Source of the DNA: Pseudomonas putida
GTDB lineage: Bacteria; Pseudomonadota; Gammaproteobacteria; Pseudomonadales; Pseudomonadaceae
Direction: 5' to 3'
DNA length: 64,000 nt
NCBI RefSeq assembly: GCF_025905425.1
Contig: NZ_CP109603.1
Span: 2,020,001 to 2,084,000, forward strand
Positions within the stretch are counted from its first letter, which is position 1; every line of letters starts with the position of its first letter. This document shows, in pieces, positions 54,860 to 63,363 of the stretch. The notes under the pieces are model-generated. The model saw only the letters and a program-made list of their open reading frames with translations, searched no databases and was not told where the DNA came from. The translations under genes were made by a program, and so were the position numbers.

Positions 54860-56182
54860 ATGCAGCAACCCGCTTCCCAACGCCGTTTGCTCATCGTCGA
54901 CCCCTGCGACGACTGCCACCGCCTGCTGCCGGGCTTGCGCAGTGCCGGCTGGGATGTGGACAGTTGTGTCCTCGGCGCCGCGCTGGAACACACCTGCGAT
55001 GTTGGCCTGCTGCGTCTGCAGGCATCGCACCTGCGCCATCCTGACGCCGTGAAGGACATGATCAAGCGCAGCAATACCGAATGGATTGCTGTGCTCAGCG
55101 CCGAGCAGTTGCGCATGCAGAACGTGGGTGACTTCGTTTGCGAATGGTTTTTCGACTTCCATACCTTGCCGTTTGATGTTTCCCGCGTGCAGGTTACCCT
55201 CGGGCGGGCGTTTGGCATGGCGCGCTTGCGCGGCAAGGGGGCGGCGCGGGTCGATGAGGCCACCCATGAGCTGCTGGGTGAAAGCCGACCGATTCGCGAA
55301 TTGCGCAAACTGTTGGGTAAGCTGGCGCCCACCGAGTCACCCGTACTGATCCGCGGTGAGAGTGGCACGGGCAAGGAGTTGGTGGCGCGTACCCTGCATC
55401 AGCAGTCACAGCGGCGCGATCAACCGTTTATCGCAATCAACTGTGGGGCGATCCCCGAGCACCTGATTCAGTCCGAGCTGTTCGGGCATGAAAAGGGCGC
55501 GTTCACCGGCGCTCATCAGCGCAAGGCAGGGCGTATCGAGGCCGCCCATGGCGGTACCCTGTTTCTGGACGAGGTCGGTGATTTGCCGTTGGAGCTACAG
55601 GCCAACCTGCTGCGCTTTCTGCAGGAAAAGCACATTGAACGGGTCGGCGGCAGCCAACCGATCCCGGTGGATGTGAGGGTGCTGGCGGCAACCCACGTGG
55701 ACCTGGAAAAAGCCATCGAACAGGGGCGCTTTCGCGAAGACCTGTATTACCGGCTCAATGTGTTGCAGGTGGTGACCGCGCCGTTGCGTGACAGGCATGG
55801 CGACCTGTCGATGCTGGCCAGCCATTTTGCGCATTTCTATAGCCTGGAGACCGGGCGCAGGCCGCGCTCGTTCAGTGACCATGCCTTGGCGGCCATGGGC
55901 CGGCATGACTGGCCCGGCAACGTGCGCGAGTTGGCCAACCGGGTGCGGCGCGGGCTGGTGCTGGCTGAAGGGCGGCAGATCGAAGCGCAGGACCTGGGTT
56001 TGCAGACCGAGCAGGAACAGCCGCCGCTGGGGACGCTGGAGGAATACAAGCACCGGGCAGAGCGCCAAGCCCTGTGTGATGTGCTGAACCGCCACAGTGA
56101 CAACCTGAGCATCGCGGCGAAGGTGCTGGGGATCTCACGGCCAACATTCTATCGGCTGTTGCACAAGCACCAGATTCGCTGA
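54860..56182 (+). CDS. Sigma-54-dependent transcriptional activator (VpsR-like N-terminus)
   Basis: 440 aa. Residues 1-125 form a receiver-like domain without the usual acidic phospho-site cluster (DPCDDCHRLLPGLRSAGWDV), resembling VpsR-type regulators. The AAA+ core has Walker A GESGTGKELVARTLH (about 170-184), GHEKGAFTGAHQ (sigma-54 contact loop), and Walker B TLFLDEVGDLPLELQ. The C-terminus has a Fis-type HTH (NLSIAAKVLGISRPTFYRLL). It activates sigma-54 promoters, perhaps in response to c-di-GMP or a partner, but the signal and targets are unknown. No histidine kinase is nearby. Confidence 0.9.
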   Translation: MQQPASQRRLLIVDPCDDCHRLLPGLRSAGWDVDSCVLGAALEHTCDVGLLRLQASHLRHPDAVKDMIKRSNTEWIAVLSAEQLRMQNVGDFVCEWFFDFHTLPFDVSRVQVTLGRAFGMARLRGKGAARVDEATHELLGESRPIRELRKLLGKLAPTESPVLIRGESGTGKELVARTLHQQSQRRDQPFIAINCGAIPEHLIQSELFGHEKGAFTGAHQRKAGRIEAAHGGTLFLDEVGDLPLELQANLLRFLQEKHIERVGGSQPIPVDVRVLAATHVDLEKAIEQGRFREDLYYRLNVLQVVTAPLRDRHGDLSMLASHFAHFYSLETGRRPRSFSDHALAAMGRHDWPGNVRELANRVRRGLVLAEGRQIEAQDLGLQTEQEQPPLGTLEEYKHRAERQALCDVLNRHSDNLSIAAKVLGISRPTFYRLLHKHQIR

Positions 56183-56251
56183 GCTGAGTGACCAGCGATC
56201 GCCGCAGGGCAGCCCACCCTGTGGGAGTGGGCTACCTCATGCGCCGCCCGA

Positions 56252-58252
56252 TCAATGCGGTGCGCGCGGGATGGTCTTGAGCAGGTCTTCCGGGCTGATG
56301 TGCCCCACCACTTGAGCCACCGCGCTGCCGGGTGTCGGCAGGTCGATGATGTGGCTCTTCATCTTGCCGACCACGTGCATTTCACACGGCTTGCAGTCGA
56401 ACTTCAGGGTCAGTACTTCATCGCCCTGAATCAACTGCATCGGCGCGACTTTGGTGCGCACGCCGGTGACGCCCTTGGCCTGCTTGGGGCACAGGTTGAA
56501 CGAGAAGCGCAGGCAGTGCTTGGTGATCATTACCGGCACTTCGCCGTGCTCTTCATGGGCCTCGTAGGCCGCGTCGATCAATTGCACGCCATGGCGGTGG
56601 TAGAAGTCGCGGGCCTTCTGGTTGTACACGTTGGCCAGGAACGACAGGTGCGACTCTGGGTAGACCGGCGGCGGCGTGGTTTCGGCCTTGCGCCCGCCAC
56701 GCGGGTGCGCCTCGACCCGTGCAGCGGTCAGCGCCTCGATGGCTTCGCGGCGCAGGGCTTTGAGTTGCGAGTTGGGGATGAAGTACGCCTGCGGTGCATC
56801 CAGCTCGATGGCGTTGGCGTGGTACTGGGTGGTGCCCAGCTGGCCTAGCAGGTCGTGCAGTTGCTCCAGTGCCTGTTGCGGCTTGTTGGCTGGGCCGAAC
56901 GGGCCGTCCAGGGCTACCTGCACACTCACACCTTCCTCACTGCTGACCGTCAGCATCAGGCGCTGCTCGCGCAGTACCGCGTGCCACTCGACACCCACCC
57001 GGCGCTCGGCCGAAGTGCGCTGCAAGGCTTGCTGCCAGTTGTGGTCGAGGTTGCGCGACAAAGGATGGTTGGGCCGTAGCTTGTACAGGCCATCGGGCAT
57101 TTCGTTGGGCTCGACGCGGTAGCGGTAGCGCTTCTGGCCGTCTTCCTCGAACTCGCCACGTGGCTCGGCGATATTGGCGCGGAAACCCACCACTTCACGC
57201 TTGACCTGCACGTTGAGGCCATCGCCATTGCTCAGCGGCACCTCGGTGGTAACCAACATGTCACGCTTGTTGACCTTTTCCACCACGCCCACCGGCAAGC
57301 CGGTGAAAGTAGGCGAGTCGAAGGCACCGATGTCGATCTTGCGGTCGCTGACGAAGTAGTCGGTGCTGCCGCGGTGGAAGGTCTTGTCCGGGTCGGGGAC
57401 GAAGAAGTGCTCGGTACGGCCGCTCGACGCGCGGGCCTGGTGCGGGCGGTCTTCGAGAATGGCGTCGAGCTCTTTGCGGTAGTGGGCGGTGATGTTCTTC
57501 ACATAGCCCATGTCCTTGTAGCGGCCCTCGATCTTGAACGAGCGCACGCCGGCATCGACCAGGTCGCGCAGGTTGGCGGTCTGGTTGTTGTCCTTCATCG
57601 ACAGCAGGTGCTTCTCGAAGGCAACCACGCGGCCCTGGTCATCCTTGAGGGTGTAGGGCAGGCGGCAGGCTTGCGAGCAGTCGCCACGGTTGGCGCTGCG
57701 CCCGGTCTGGGCGTGGGAGATGTTGCACTGGCCGGAGAAAGCCACGCACAGCGCGCCGTGGATGAAGAATTCGATGGCGGCGTCGGTTTCGGCGGCGATG
57801 GCGCGAATCTGCTGCAGATTTAGCTCGCGGGCCAGTACCAGCTGCGAGAAGCCGGCCTGGTCGAGGAACTTGGCCCGTTCCAGGGTACGGATGTCGGTCT
57901 GGGTGCTGGCGTGCAGCTCGATCGGCGGAATATCCAGCTCCATCACCCCCAGGTCCTGCACGATCAGGGCATCGACGCCGGCGTCGTAGAGCTGATGGAT
58001 CAGCTTGCGCGCAGGCTCCAGCTCGTTGTCGTGGAGGATGGTGTTGATGGTGGTGAACACGCGTGCATGGTAGCGACGTGCGAACTCGACCAGTTCGGCG
58101 ATTTCGCTGACTTCGTTGCAGGCGTTATGGCGCGCGCCGAAGCTCGGGCCGCCAATATAGATGGCATCAGCGCCGTGCAGGATCGCTTCGCGAGCGATGG
58201 CCACGTCACGGGCAGGGCTGAGCAGTTCCAGGTGATTCTTTGGAAGGGACAT
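56252..58252 (-). CDS. rlhA: U32-family protein, RlhA/YdcP-type 23S rRNA hydroxylation factor
   Basis: 666 aa from the ATG at 58252; the frame is open to 58276. An N-terminal TIM-like U32 domain begins LELLSPARDVAIAREAILHG and includes ADAIYIGGPSFGARHNACNE. Four cysteines in the segment GALCVAFSGQCNISHAQTGR and DCSQACRLPY (about 178-208) match the Fe-S cysteines of U32 hydroxylases. The C-terminal DUF3656 includes further cysteines (CLRFSFNLCPKQ, FDCKPCEMH). This two-domain form is that of E. coli RlhA, which makes 5-hydroxycytidine-2501 in 23S rRNA. It has no adjacent partner; the ridA gene is 168 bp upstream. Confidence 0.88.
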   Translation of the reverse strand: MSLPKNHLELLSPARDVAIAREAILHGADAIYIGGPSFGARHNACNEVSEIAELVEFARRYHARVFTTINTILHDNELEPARKLIHQLYDAGVDALIVQDLGVMELDIPPIELHASTQTDIRTLERAKFLDQAGFSQLVLARELNLQQIRAIAAETDAAIEFFIHGALCVAFSGQCNISHAQTGRSANRGDCSQACRLPYTLKDDQGRVVAFEKHLLSMKDNNQTANLRDLVDAGVRSFKIEGRYKDMGYVKNITAHYRKELDAILEDRPHQARASSGRTEHFFVPDPDKTFHRGSTDYFVSDRKIDIGAFDSPTFTGLPVGVVEKVNKRDMLVTTEVPLSNGDGLNVQVKREVVGFRANIAEPRGEFEEDGQKRYRYRVEPNEMPDGLYKLRPNHPLSRNLDHNWQQALQRTSAERRVGVEWHAVLREQRLMLTVSSEEGVSVQVALDGPFGPANKPQQALEQLHDLLGQLGTTQYHANAIELDAPQAYFIPNSQLKALRREAIEALTAARVEAHPRGGRKAETTPPPVYPESHLSFLANVYNQKARDFYHRHGVQLIDAAYEAHEEHGEVPVMITKHCLRFSFNLCPKQAKGVTGVRTKVAPMQLIQGDEVLTLKFDCKPCEMHVVGKMKSHIIDLPTPGSAVAQVVGHISPEDLLKTIPRAPH

Positions 58253-58350
58253 GTCGTTATATTTTCGGGCGGTCACGGTTTAGGCGGGCATTGTAGCGGT
58301 GAAACGGGTTGGTGGCATCCCTACGCTGCTTAGAGGTGGTATGCCAGGTT

Positions 58351-58396
58351 GTAGGAGCGGCCTTGCGTCGCGAATGGGACGCAAGGCCGCTCCTAC
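58351..58396. repeat. REP-like inverted repeat, 19-bp arms
   Basis: GTAGGAGCGGCCTTGCGTC (58351-58369) and its exact inverse (58378-58396) around 8 bp. It lies between the rlhA and ridA genes, a typical place for P. putida-group REP elements. Confidence 0.88.
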
Positions 58397-58420
58397 GAGG
58401 CTGGGCGCAATCTGCTGGGG

Positions 58421-58801
58421 TCAGCGCTTGGCAGCCATCGCAGTGACTTCCACGCGCATGCCTTCAACAGCCAGCGAGGCCACGCCAACGGCGGCGCGTA
58501 CTGGCCACGGCTTGCTGAAGAAACGCTGGTACACCTCGTTGAACGCTGCACGTTCAGCCATGTCGGTGAGGTAGATGGTCAGGTGCAGCACGCGGTCCAT
58601 GCCGCTGCCGGCTTTTTCCAGGGCCACTTTCAGCGCCTGCAAGGTGCATTCGCTCTGCGCAACGATGTCGCCCAGTTCGAGGCTGCCATCGGCGCGTGTG
58701 GGGATTTGGGTGGAAACCAGCACGCCGTTGTATTCGGCGACGTCGGACGAAATGGAGTCGGCGTCCGGGTCGGGGGTGTAGGTGATGTCTGTGTTTGCCA
58801 T
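58421..58801 (-). CDS. ridA: RidA-family enamine/imine deaminase
   Basis: 126 aa from the ATG at 58801 (MANTDITYTPDPDADSISSD). Near the C-terminus, KPWPVRAAVGVASLAVEGMR with the catalytic arginine, and VEVTAMAAKR, match the YjgF/YER057c/UK114 fold. These trimers hydrolyse reactive imines. The upstream N-terminal region differs from the canonical ARI type, so it may be a RidA subgroup member. It is downstream of the carboxynorspermidine operon but separated by an intrinsic terminator. Confidence 0.88.
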   Translation of the reverse strand: MANTDITYTPDPDADSISSDVAEYNGVLVSTQIPTRADGSLELGDIVAQSECTLQALKVALEKAGSGMDRVLHLTIYLTDMAERAAFNEVYQRFFSKPWPVRAAVGVASLAVEGMRVEVTAMAAKR

Positions 58802-58905
58802 GGGAGCGTTTGCCTTGCTACGGAAGGAAAGCGGCAAGCGTACGCGAGCAGGCGGCAGGGGTCGAGCCGTTCGGGCACTGCCACGTGTACCGCTGGCAGA
58901 TGCAC

Positions 58906-58935
58906 AAAAAAACAGGGCGCCTGATAGGCGCCCTG
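58906..58935 (-). terminator. Intrinsic terminator of the carboxynorspermidine operon
   Basis: CAGGGCGCC (58913-58921), TGATA, GGCGCCCTG (58927-58935); the forward AAAAAAA (58906-58912) is the U-tract of the leftward transcript. Confidence 0.9.
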
Positions 58936-58946
58936 CGGGGTGTTGC

Positions 58947-60191
58947 TTAGGCTTCAGCGTCCCACGGACGATCACCTTTTTCATCTTTGACGCGGGTCGG
59001 CAGGCCCATCACGTCCAGCGCCTTGAGGAACGGCTCGGCTGGCAGTTCTTCAACGTTGACCATGCGCTTGGCATCCCACTCGCCACGGGCGACCAGCAGG
59101 GCGGCAGCCACTGGCGGTACACCGGCAGTGTAGGAAATACCCTGGCTGTCGGTCTCGGCAAAGGCTTCTTCGTGATCCGCTACGTTGTAGATGAACACTT
59201 CGCGCGGCTGGCCGTTTTTGGTGCCCTTGACCAGGTCACCGATGCAGGTCTTGCCGGTGTAGCCCGGGGCCAGGGAGGACGGGTCAGGCAGCACGGCCTT
59301 GACCACTTTCAAAGGCACCACTTCCAGGCCTTCGGCGGTCTTGACCGGCTGCTCGGAAAGCAGGCCCAGGTTTTTCAGCACCGTGAACACGTTGATGTAG
59401 TGCTCGCCGAAGCTCATCCAGAAACGCACGTTCGGCACGTTGAGGTTCTTCGAGATCGAGTGGACCTCGTCGTGACCGGTCAGGTACAGGTTTTGCGAGC
59501 CTACGACCGGCAGGTCGTCGGTACGCTTGACCTCGAACATGGTGTTGCTGGTCCACTGGCTGTTCTGCCAGCTCCATACTTGCCCGGTGAACTCGCGGAA
59601 GTTGATTTCCGGGTCGAAGTTGGTGGCGAAATACTTGCCATGCGAGCCGGCATTGACGTCGAGGATGTCGATCGAATCAATGCGGTCGAAGTATTGCTGC
59701 TGCGCAAGTTTTGCGTAGCTGTTCACCACACCCGGGTCGAAACCGACGCCGAGAATGGCTGTAATGTTCTTTTCTTGGCACTCTTCGAGGTGTTTCCACT
59801 CGTAGTTGCCGTACCAGGGCGGCGTTTCGCAGATTTTGCCTGGTTCTTCGTGAATCGCGGTGTCCAGGTAGGCAACACCGGTATCGATGCAGGCACGCAG
59901 CACCGACATGTTGAGGAAGGCAGAGCCCACGTTGATCACGATCTGCGATTCGGTCTCGCGGATCAGTGCTTTGGTCGCCTCGACATCGAGCGCGTTGAGC
60001 GAGAAGGCCTGGATGTCGGCGGGTACCTTGAGGCTACCCTTGGCCTTGACGCTGTCGATGATGGCCTGGCATTTGGAGATGTTCCGCGACGCAATGGCAA
60101 TACGACCGAGTTCGTCGTTATGCTGCGCGCACTTGTGGGCCACCACCTTGGCGACACCTCCTGCACCAATGATAAGAACGTTCTTCTTCAA
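58947..60191 (-). CDS. Carboxynorspermidine/carboxyspermidine dehydrogenase
   Basis: 414 aa of the saccharopine dehydrogenase-like family. MKKNVLIIGAGGVAKVVAHK is the NAD(P) loop; ILGVGFDPGVVNSYAKLAQQ near residue 147 is the conserved substrate-binding stretch. In this subfamily the enzyme condenses aspartate semialdehyde with a diamine (1,3-diaminopropane or putrescine) by reductive amination to carboxynorspermidine or carboxyspermidine. The decarboxylase gene is directly upstream in the same transcript, so the two form the complete two-step route to a triamine. Which diamine is used cannot be read from the sequence. Confidence 0.9.
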   Translation of the reverse strand: MKKNVLIIGAGGVAKVVAHKCAQHNDELGRIAIASRNISKCQAIIDSVKAKGSLKVPADIQAFSLNALDVEATKALIRETESQIVINVGSAFLNMSVLRACIDTGVAYLDTAIHEEPGKICETPPWYGNYEWKHLEECQEKNITAILGVGFDPGVVNSYAKLAQQQYFDRIDSIDILDVNAGSHGKYFATNFDPEINFREFTGQVWSWQNSQWTSNTMFEVKRTDDLPVVGSQNLYLTGHDEVHSISKNLNVPNVRFWMSFGEHYINVFTVLKNLGLLSEQPVKTAEGLEVVPLKVVKAVLPDPSSLAPGYTGKTCIGDLVKGTKNGQPREVFIYNVADHEEAFAETDSQGISYTAGVPPVAAALLVARGEWDAKRMVNVEELPAEPFLKALDVMGLPTRVKDEKGDRPWDAEA

Positions 60192-60222
60192 TTTATCCCT
60201 TGCTCCTTACTGAAAGCCGGTC

Positions 60223-61320
60223 TTACGACAGGCTGGAAACGTAGTCTTCGAAACCGAACTCGCGCACCACCTCGACACTGCCGTCGAGCTGCTTGACCAC
60301 GATGGATGGCATTTTCAGACCGTTGAACCAGTTTTTCTTGACCATGGTGTAGCCCGCCGTGTCGATGAACGACAGGCGATCGCCGATGGCCAACGGACGA
60401 TCGAATTGGTACTCGCCGAAGATGTCACCGGCCAGGCACGATTTGCCGCAGACCATGTAGGTGTGCTCGCCATCGTTGGGGGCCATCTTGGCGTTGAGGC
60501 GGTAGATCAGCAGGTCGAGCAGGTGTGCTTCGATCGAACTGTCGACCACGGCCAGGTGCTTGCCGTTGTACAGGGTGTCGAGCACGGTCACTTCCAGCGA
60601 GGCGCTGTTGGTGATGGCGGCTTCGCCTGGCTCCAGGTAAACCTGTACGCCGTAAGTTTGCGAGAAGGCTTTCAGGCGCGCGCAGAACGCATCGACGGCA
60701 TAGTCTTCGCCGGTGAAGTGGATGCCGCCACCGAGGCTGACCCACTCGACCTTGTGCAGCAAGTGGCCGAAGCGTTCTTCGATGTGGGTGAGCATCTTGT
60801 CGAACAGGCCGAAGTCGCCGTTCTCGCAGTTGTTGTGGAACATGAAGCCCGAGATCTGCTCGATGACCTTCTCGATCTTCTCCGGGTCCCACTCACCCAG
60901 GCGGCTGAACGGGCGCGCCGGGTCGGCCAGCAGGTAGTCGGAGCTGCTGACTTGCGGGTTGACGCGCAGGCCGCGGACTTTGCCTTCGGACTGTTCGGCA
61001 AAGCGCTGCAGCTGGCCGATCGAGTTGAAGATGATCTTGTCGCAGTTCTCGAGCATTTCCTCGACTTCATCGTCGGCCCAGGCAACGCTGTAGGCGTGGG
61101 TCTCGCCGGCAAACTTCTGGCGGCCAAGCTTGAGCTCGAAAAGCGACGAAGAGGTGGTGCCGTCCATGTATTGCTGCATCAGGTCGAACACCGACCAGGT
61201 GGCGAAACATTTGAGGGCGAGCAGCGCCTTGGCACCGGAGTGTTCACGCACGTAGGCGATCTTCTCCATGTTGCTCAGCAGCTTGGTTTTATCGATGAGG
61301 TAGTACGGCGTCTTGATCAT
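60223..61320 (-). CDS. nspC: Carboxynorspermidine/carboxyspermidine decarboxylase
   Basis: 365 aa of the alanine-racemase-fold PLP decarboxylases. The PLP lysine is in SGAKALLALKCFATWSVFDL (about residues 29-48). VSLGGGIHFTGEDYAVDAF near residue 195 carries the glycine loop for phosphate, and VCGKSCLAGD near 285 the catalytic cysteine region. It decarboxylates carboxynorspermidine or carboxyspermidine to norspermidine or spermidine. It is the first gene of the pair, 31 bp ahead of the dehydrogenase. Confidence 0.92.
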   Translation of the reverse strand: MIKTPYYLIDKTKLLSNMEKIAYVREHSGAKALLALKCFATWSVFDLMQQYMDGTTSSSLFELKLGRQKFAGETHAYSVAWADDEVEEMLENCDKIIFNSIGQLQRFAEQSEGKVRGLRVNPQVSSSDYLLADPARPFSRLGEWDPEKIEKVIEQISGFMFHNNCENGDFGLFDKMLTHIEERFGHLLHKVEWVSLGGGIHFTGEDYAVDAFCARLKAFSQTYGVQVYLEPGEAAITNSASLEVTVLDTLYNGKHLAVVDSSIEAHLLDLLIYRLNAKMAPNDGEHTYMVCGKSCLAGDIFGEYQFDRPLAIGDRLSFIDTAGYTMVKKNWFNGLKMPSIVVKQLDGSVEVVREFGFEDYVSSLS

Positions 61321-61656
61321 TTAAAGGCCCCCGGCAAGGCCGGCCAAAAAAAGGACACGCATTGTGCCTTCACTCGCTACAGATCGAAAGGGCGAGATGC
61401 GCTTTTCGTCAGGCTCGCTGGAAATTTCCCAGGTGCGTGAGGCTCATTAGAACAGGCCTGTGTGACTATCCTGATCTCAGGGGCGTTTTTTTATCCCATC
61501 CCATTGGAACAGTTTGTTGCGCCCAGAGGCTTACTCGATTGACTGCGCCGGCCCCTTCGCGGGCAAGCCCGCTCCCACAGGTTCTCCACTAACCTTAAGA
61601 GCAGTGGGGTAACGGTGGGAGCGGGCTTGCCCGCGAAAAGGCCGGAACAGGCAACC
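61321..61656. other. Intergenic 336 bp with a REP pair
   Basis: The only features seen are the REP pair (61556-61637) and, nearer nspC, plain promoter-like sequence. No ORF of weight is found. The promoter of the leftward nspC operon must lie in the first 100-150 bp upstream of 61320. Confidence 0.6.
61556..61637. repeat. REP pair, perfect 23-bp inverted arms
   Basis: TTCGCGGGCAAGCCCGCTCC... (61556-61578) is exactly inverted at 61615-61637, 36 bp apart. This is the canonical P. putida-group REP pair and lies just after the leftward PLP dehydratase stop. Confidence 0.93.
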
Positions 61657-62574
61657 TCAATCGACTTGCTGCAACCAATCCTGAATCTGCGCCAGTGTCG
61701 CCGTGGCGCCCCCGCAAACCACTATCAGCACATTGTTGTAATTGGCCAACTTCTCGGCTTCGTAAGCGACCGCCAATGCAGCACCACACGCGGGCTCCAC
61801 CAATACCCGATGATCGAGCAAGAAGCGCTCGCAGGCTTCCAGTGCGGCACGGTCGCTCACCAGATGGCTGTGCAGCGGATGGTTACGCGCGCATTCCAAT
61901 GCCTGATCGGCAACCCGCTTCGCGCCCAGGGAGGTCGCCACCGAGGCGATGCGCTCCAGTTCGACCGGGTGGCCCGCCTGCATGGCGGCGTGCAGCGAGG
62001 CGGCGCCGGTGGTTTCTACCGCCAGTACGGGTACGTCACCCCAGCCATTGCGCTTGAGGCCCTCGACCACGCCGCTGAGCAAGCCACCGCCGCCGACCGA
62101 CAGCACCACCGCATCGGGTTTGAGCCCGCTTGCGGCCACTTCGTCGATCAGGCTGGCATGCCCGGTCCACAGCAGTGGGTCGTCGAAGGGGTGAATAAAG
62201 GCATCGCCACTGCCGAGCAGGGTCTGAGCCAGTTCATTGGCCTCCTGCCAGGAGCTGCCGTGCACCACCACCTTGGCGTCCTCCAGGCGCAACAGTTCCT
62301 TGGCCCGTTCGGTAGTGGTTTCAGGTACCACCACGGTCACCGGCACACCTAGTTTGCGCCCGGCATAAGCCACCGCCAGCCCGGCGTTACCCCCGGACGA
62401 CGAGACAAAATGGCGCGCCCCCCGGGCATGGTGGACTTCACAGGCATGGCCCACCCCGCGCAGTTTGAACGAGCCACAGGGCTGCAGGGCATCGAGTTTG
62501 AGCCAGACCGTACGGCCAGCGGCCAGTGACAGGGGGCGGGATTCGATCAGGGGCGTCTGGATATGCAAGGTCAT
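61657..62574 (-). CDS. PLP-dependent serine/threonine dehydratase-like enzyme
   Basis: 305 aa from the ATG at 62574 (GGAG 7 nt ahead). The fold type II lysine is in CGSFKLRG (about residue 41), SSSGGNAGLAVAYAG holds the conserved SxGNxG phosphate loop, and VLSVGGGGLLSGV the glycine-rich PLP loop. The C-terminal VVCGGATATLAQ is typical of the L-serine/L-threonine dehydratases, which give pyruvate or 2-oxobutyrate and ammonia. It is the last gene in a leftward amidase/regulator/dehydratase cluster, 15 bp after the regulator. Substrate may be a D- or beta-hydroxy amino acid. Confidence 0.87.
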   Translation of the reverse strand: MTLHIQTPLIESRPLSLAAGRTVWLKLDALQPCGSFKLRGVGHACEVHHARGARHFVSSSGGNAGLAVAYAGRKLGVPVTVVVPETTTERAKELLRLEDAKVVVHGSSWQEANELAQTLLGSGDAFIHPFDDPLLWTGHASLIDEVAASGLKPDAVVLSVGGGGLLSGVVEGLKRNGWGDVPVLAVETTGAASLHAAMQAGHPVELERIASVATSLGAKRVADQALECARNHPLHSHLVSDRAALEACERFLLDHRVLVEPACGAALAVAYEAEKLANYNNVLIVVCGGATATLAQIQDWLQQVD

Positions 62575-62589
62575 GGCGTGCTCCACAGG

Positions 62590-63291
62590 TCAGTCTTCAC
62601 GGGCAACCGAGGGGCTCTCGCCACGCAGTTGCTCCAGGTAGTTGTAAACGGTGTATCGGGTCACGCCGAGGGCGCTGGCGGCCTTTTCCACGCCGCCCTT
62701 GACGATGAACAGGCCACGCTCCTGCATGACCCGCACGGCCTCGACCTTGGCTCGCTTGTTCATGCGGCCCTGGCCACTGCGCAGCAGCGAGTCGTGGATG
62801 ATTTCGCTCATCAACAGTTCCATGTCCGCCGGTTCGCTGGTGGTGGTCGATGCCGGTGAGGCGCCCAGTGGCTGGAGTTGCTGCAAAAAGCTCAAGGCGG
62901 CGTCCAGCCCGGTGACGTCGGTGTTGACGCAGAGGCTGGCAAACGGGTGGCCGGTGCTGTCGCGGAAGATGGCCGTGGCGCTGCGCAGGGTGCGGCCCTT
63001 GAGCGTGGTGGGGTAGTCGGGCAATACCACAGGGTTGCAGCCGCGCTGTTCGACGGTGGCCTGCATCAGGGCCTTGAAGCCTTGGTCCTGTTCCGGTGCG
63101 GCGAGGATCGGGCTGCCGACCACGCGACCGGAGAGGTGGCCGTTGACGACCGCCACAACGGAGTGTTCCGGGTGGTCGAGATCGTGCAGCAGGATTTCCA
63201 TGTTGCGCGCGGCAACACTGCCCAGCGCCTCGATGGCGGCCTTGAGAATGGTGAGGGTGAGCGTGCGTTCTTCAGGTGGGGAGAGCGGCAT
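62590..63291 (-). CDS. YheO/DauR-type transcriptional regulator (PAS-like + HTH)
   Basis: 233 aa from the ATG at 63291 (MPLSPPEERTLTLTILKAAI); another ATG at 63333 is in frame but would place the 50-bp palindrome partly inside the gene. The N-terminal YheO-like PAS domain (RNMEILLHDLDHPEHSVVAV, then VNGHLSGRVVGSP) precedes a C-terminal helix-turn-helix (ERGLFIVKGGVEKAASALGV, TRYTVYNYLEQLR). This is the DauR layout; DauR regulates D-arginine use in Pseudomonas. Here the neighbours are an amidase and a PLP dehydratase, suggesting control of their degradation pathway. Probably autoregulated through the palindrome just upstream. Confidence 0.85.
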   Translation of the reverse strand: MPLSPPEERTLTLTILKAAIEALGSVAARNMEILLHDLDHPEHSVVAVVNGHLSGRVVGSPILAAPEQDQGFKALMQATVEQRGCNPVVLPDYPTTLKGRTLRSATAIFRDSTGHPFASLCVNTDVTGLDAALSFLQQLQPLGASPASTTTSEPADMELLMSEIIHDSLLRSGQGRMNKRAKVEAVRVMQERGLFIVKGGVEKAASALGVTRYTVYNYLEQLRGESPSVARED

Positions 63292-63299
63292 GGAAATAT

Positions 63300-63349
63300 C
63301 GCCAATTTCAACGGTTTGTGCATTTTTGCACATAAAGTTGAAATTGGCG
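63300..63349. promoter_or_regulatory. Nested 50-bp palindrome upstream of the YheO-type gene
   Basis: Outer arms CGCCAATTTCAAC (63300-63312) and GTTGAAATTGGCG (63337-63349) are perfect over 13 bp. Inside lies TGTGCA-TTTT-TGCACA (63317-63332). It sits between the amidase stop (63364) and the regulator start (63291), so it could be an operator for the regulator or a structured terminator. Confidence 0.7.
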
Positions 63350-63363
63350 ATGCGGTGGCGCGT

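Noticed and set aside
56216..56240. A GTGGGAGTGGGCTAC stretch as a fourth REP element
   Set aside because: Only one arm is present; too degenerate to list as a repeat.
58782..60296. A 504-codon frame opposite the carboxynorspermidine dehydrogenase gene
   Set aside because: Complement of a firm gene with NAD-binding loop and terminator.
63292..63333. An N-terminal 14-aa extension of the YheO-type regulator from the ATG at 63333
   Set aside because: It would place a large part of the nested palindrome in coding sequence and does not look like the family's start; neither start has a good SD, so some doubt stays.
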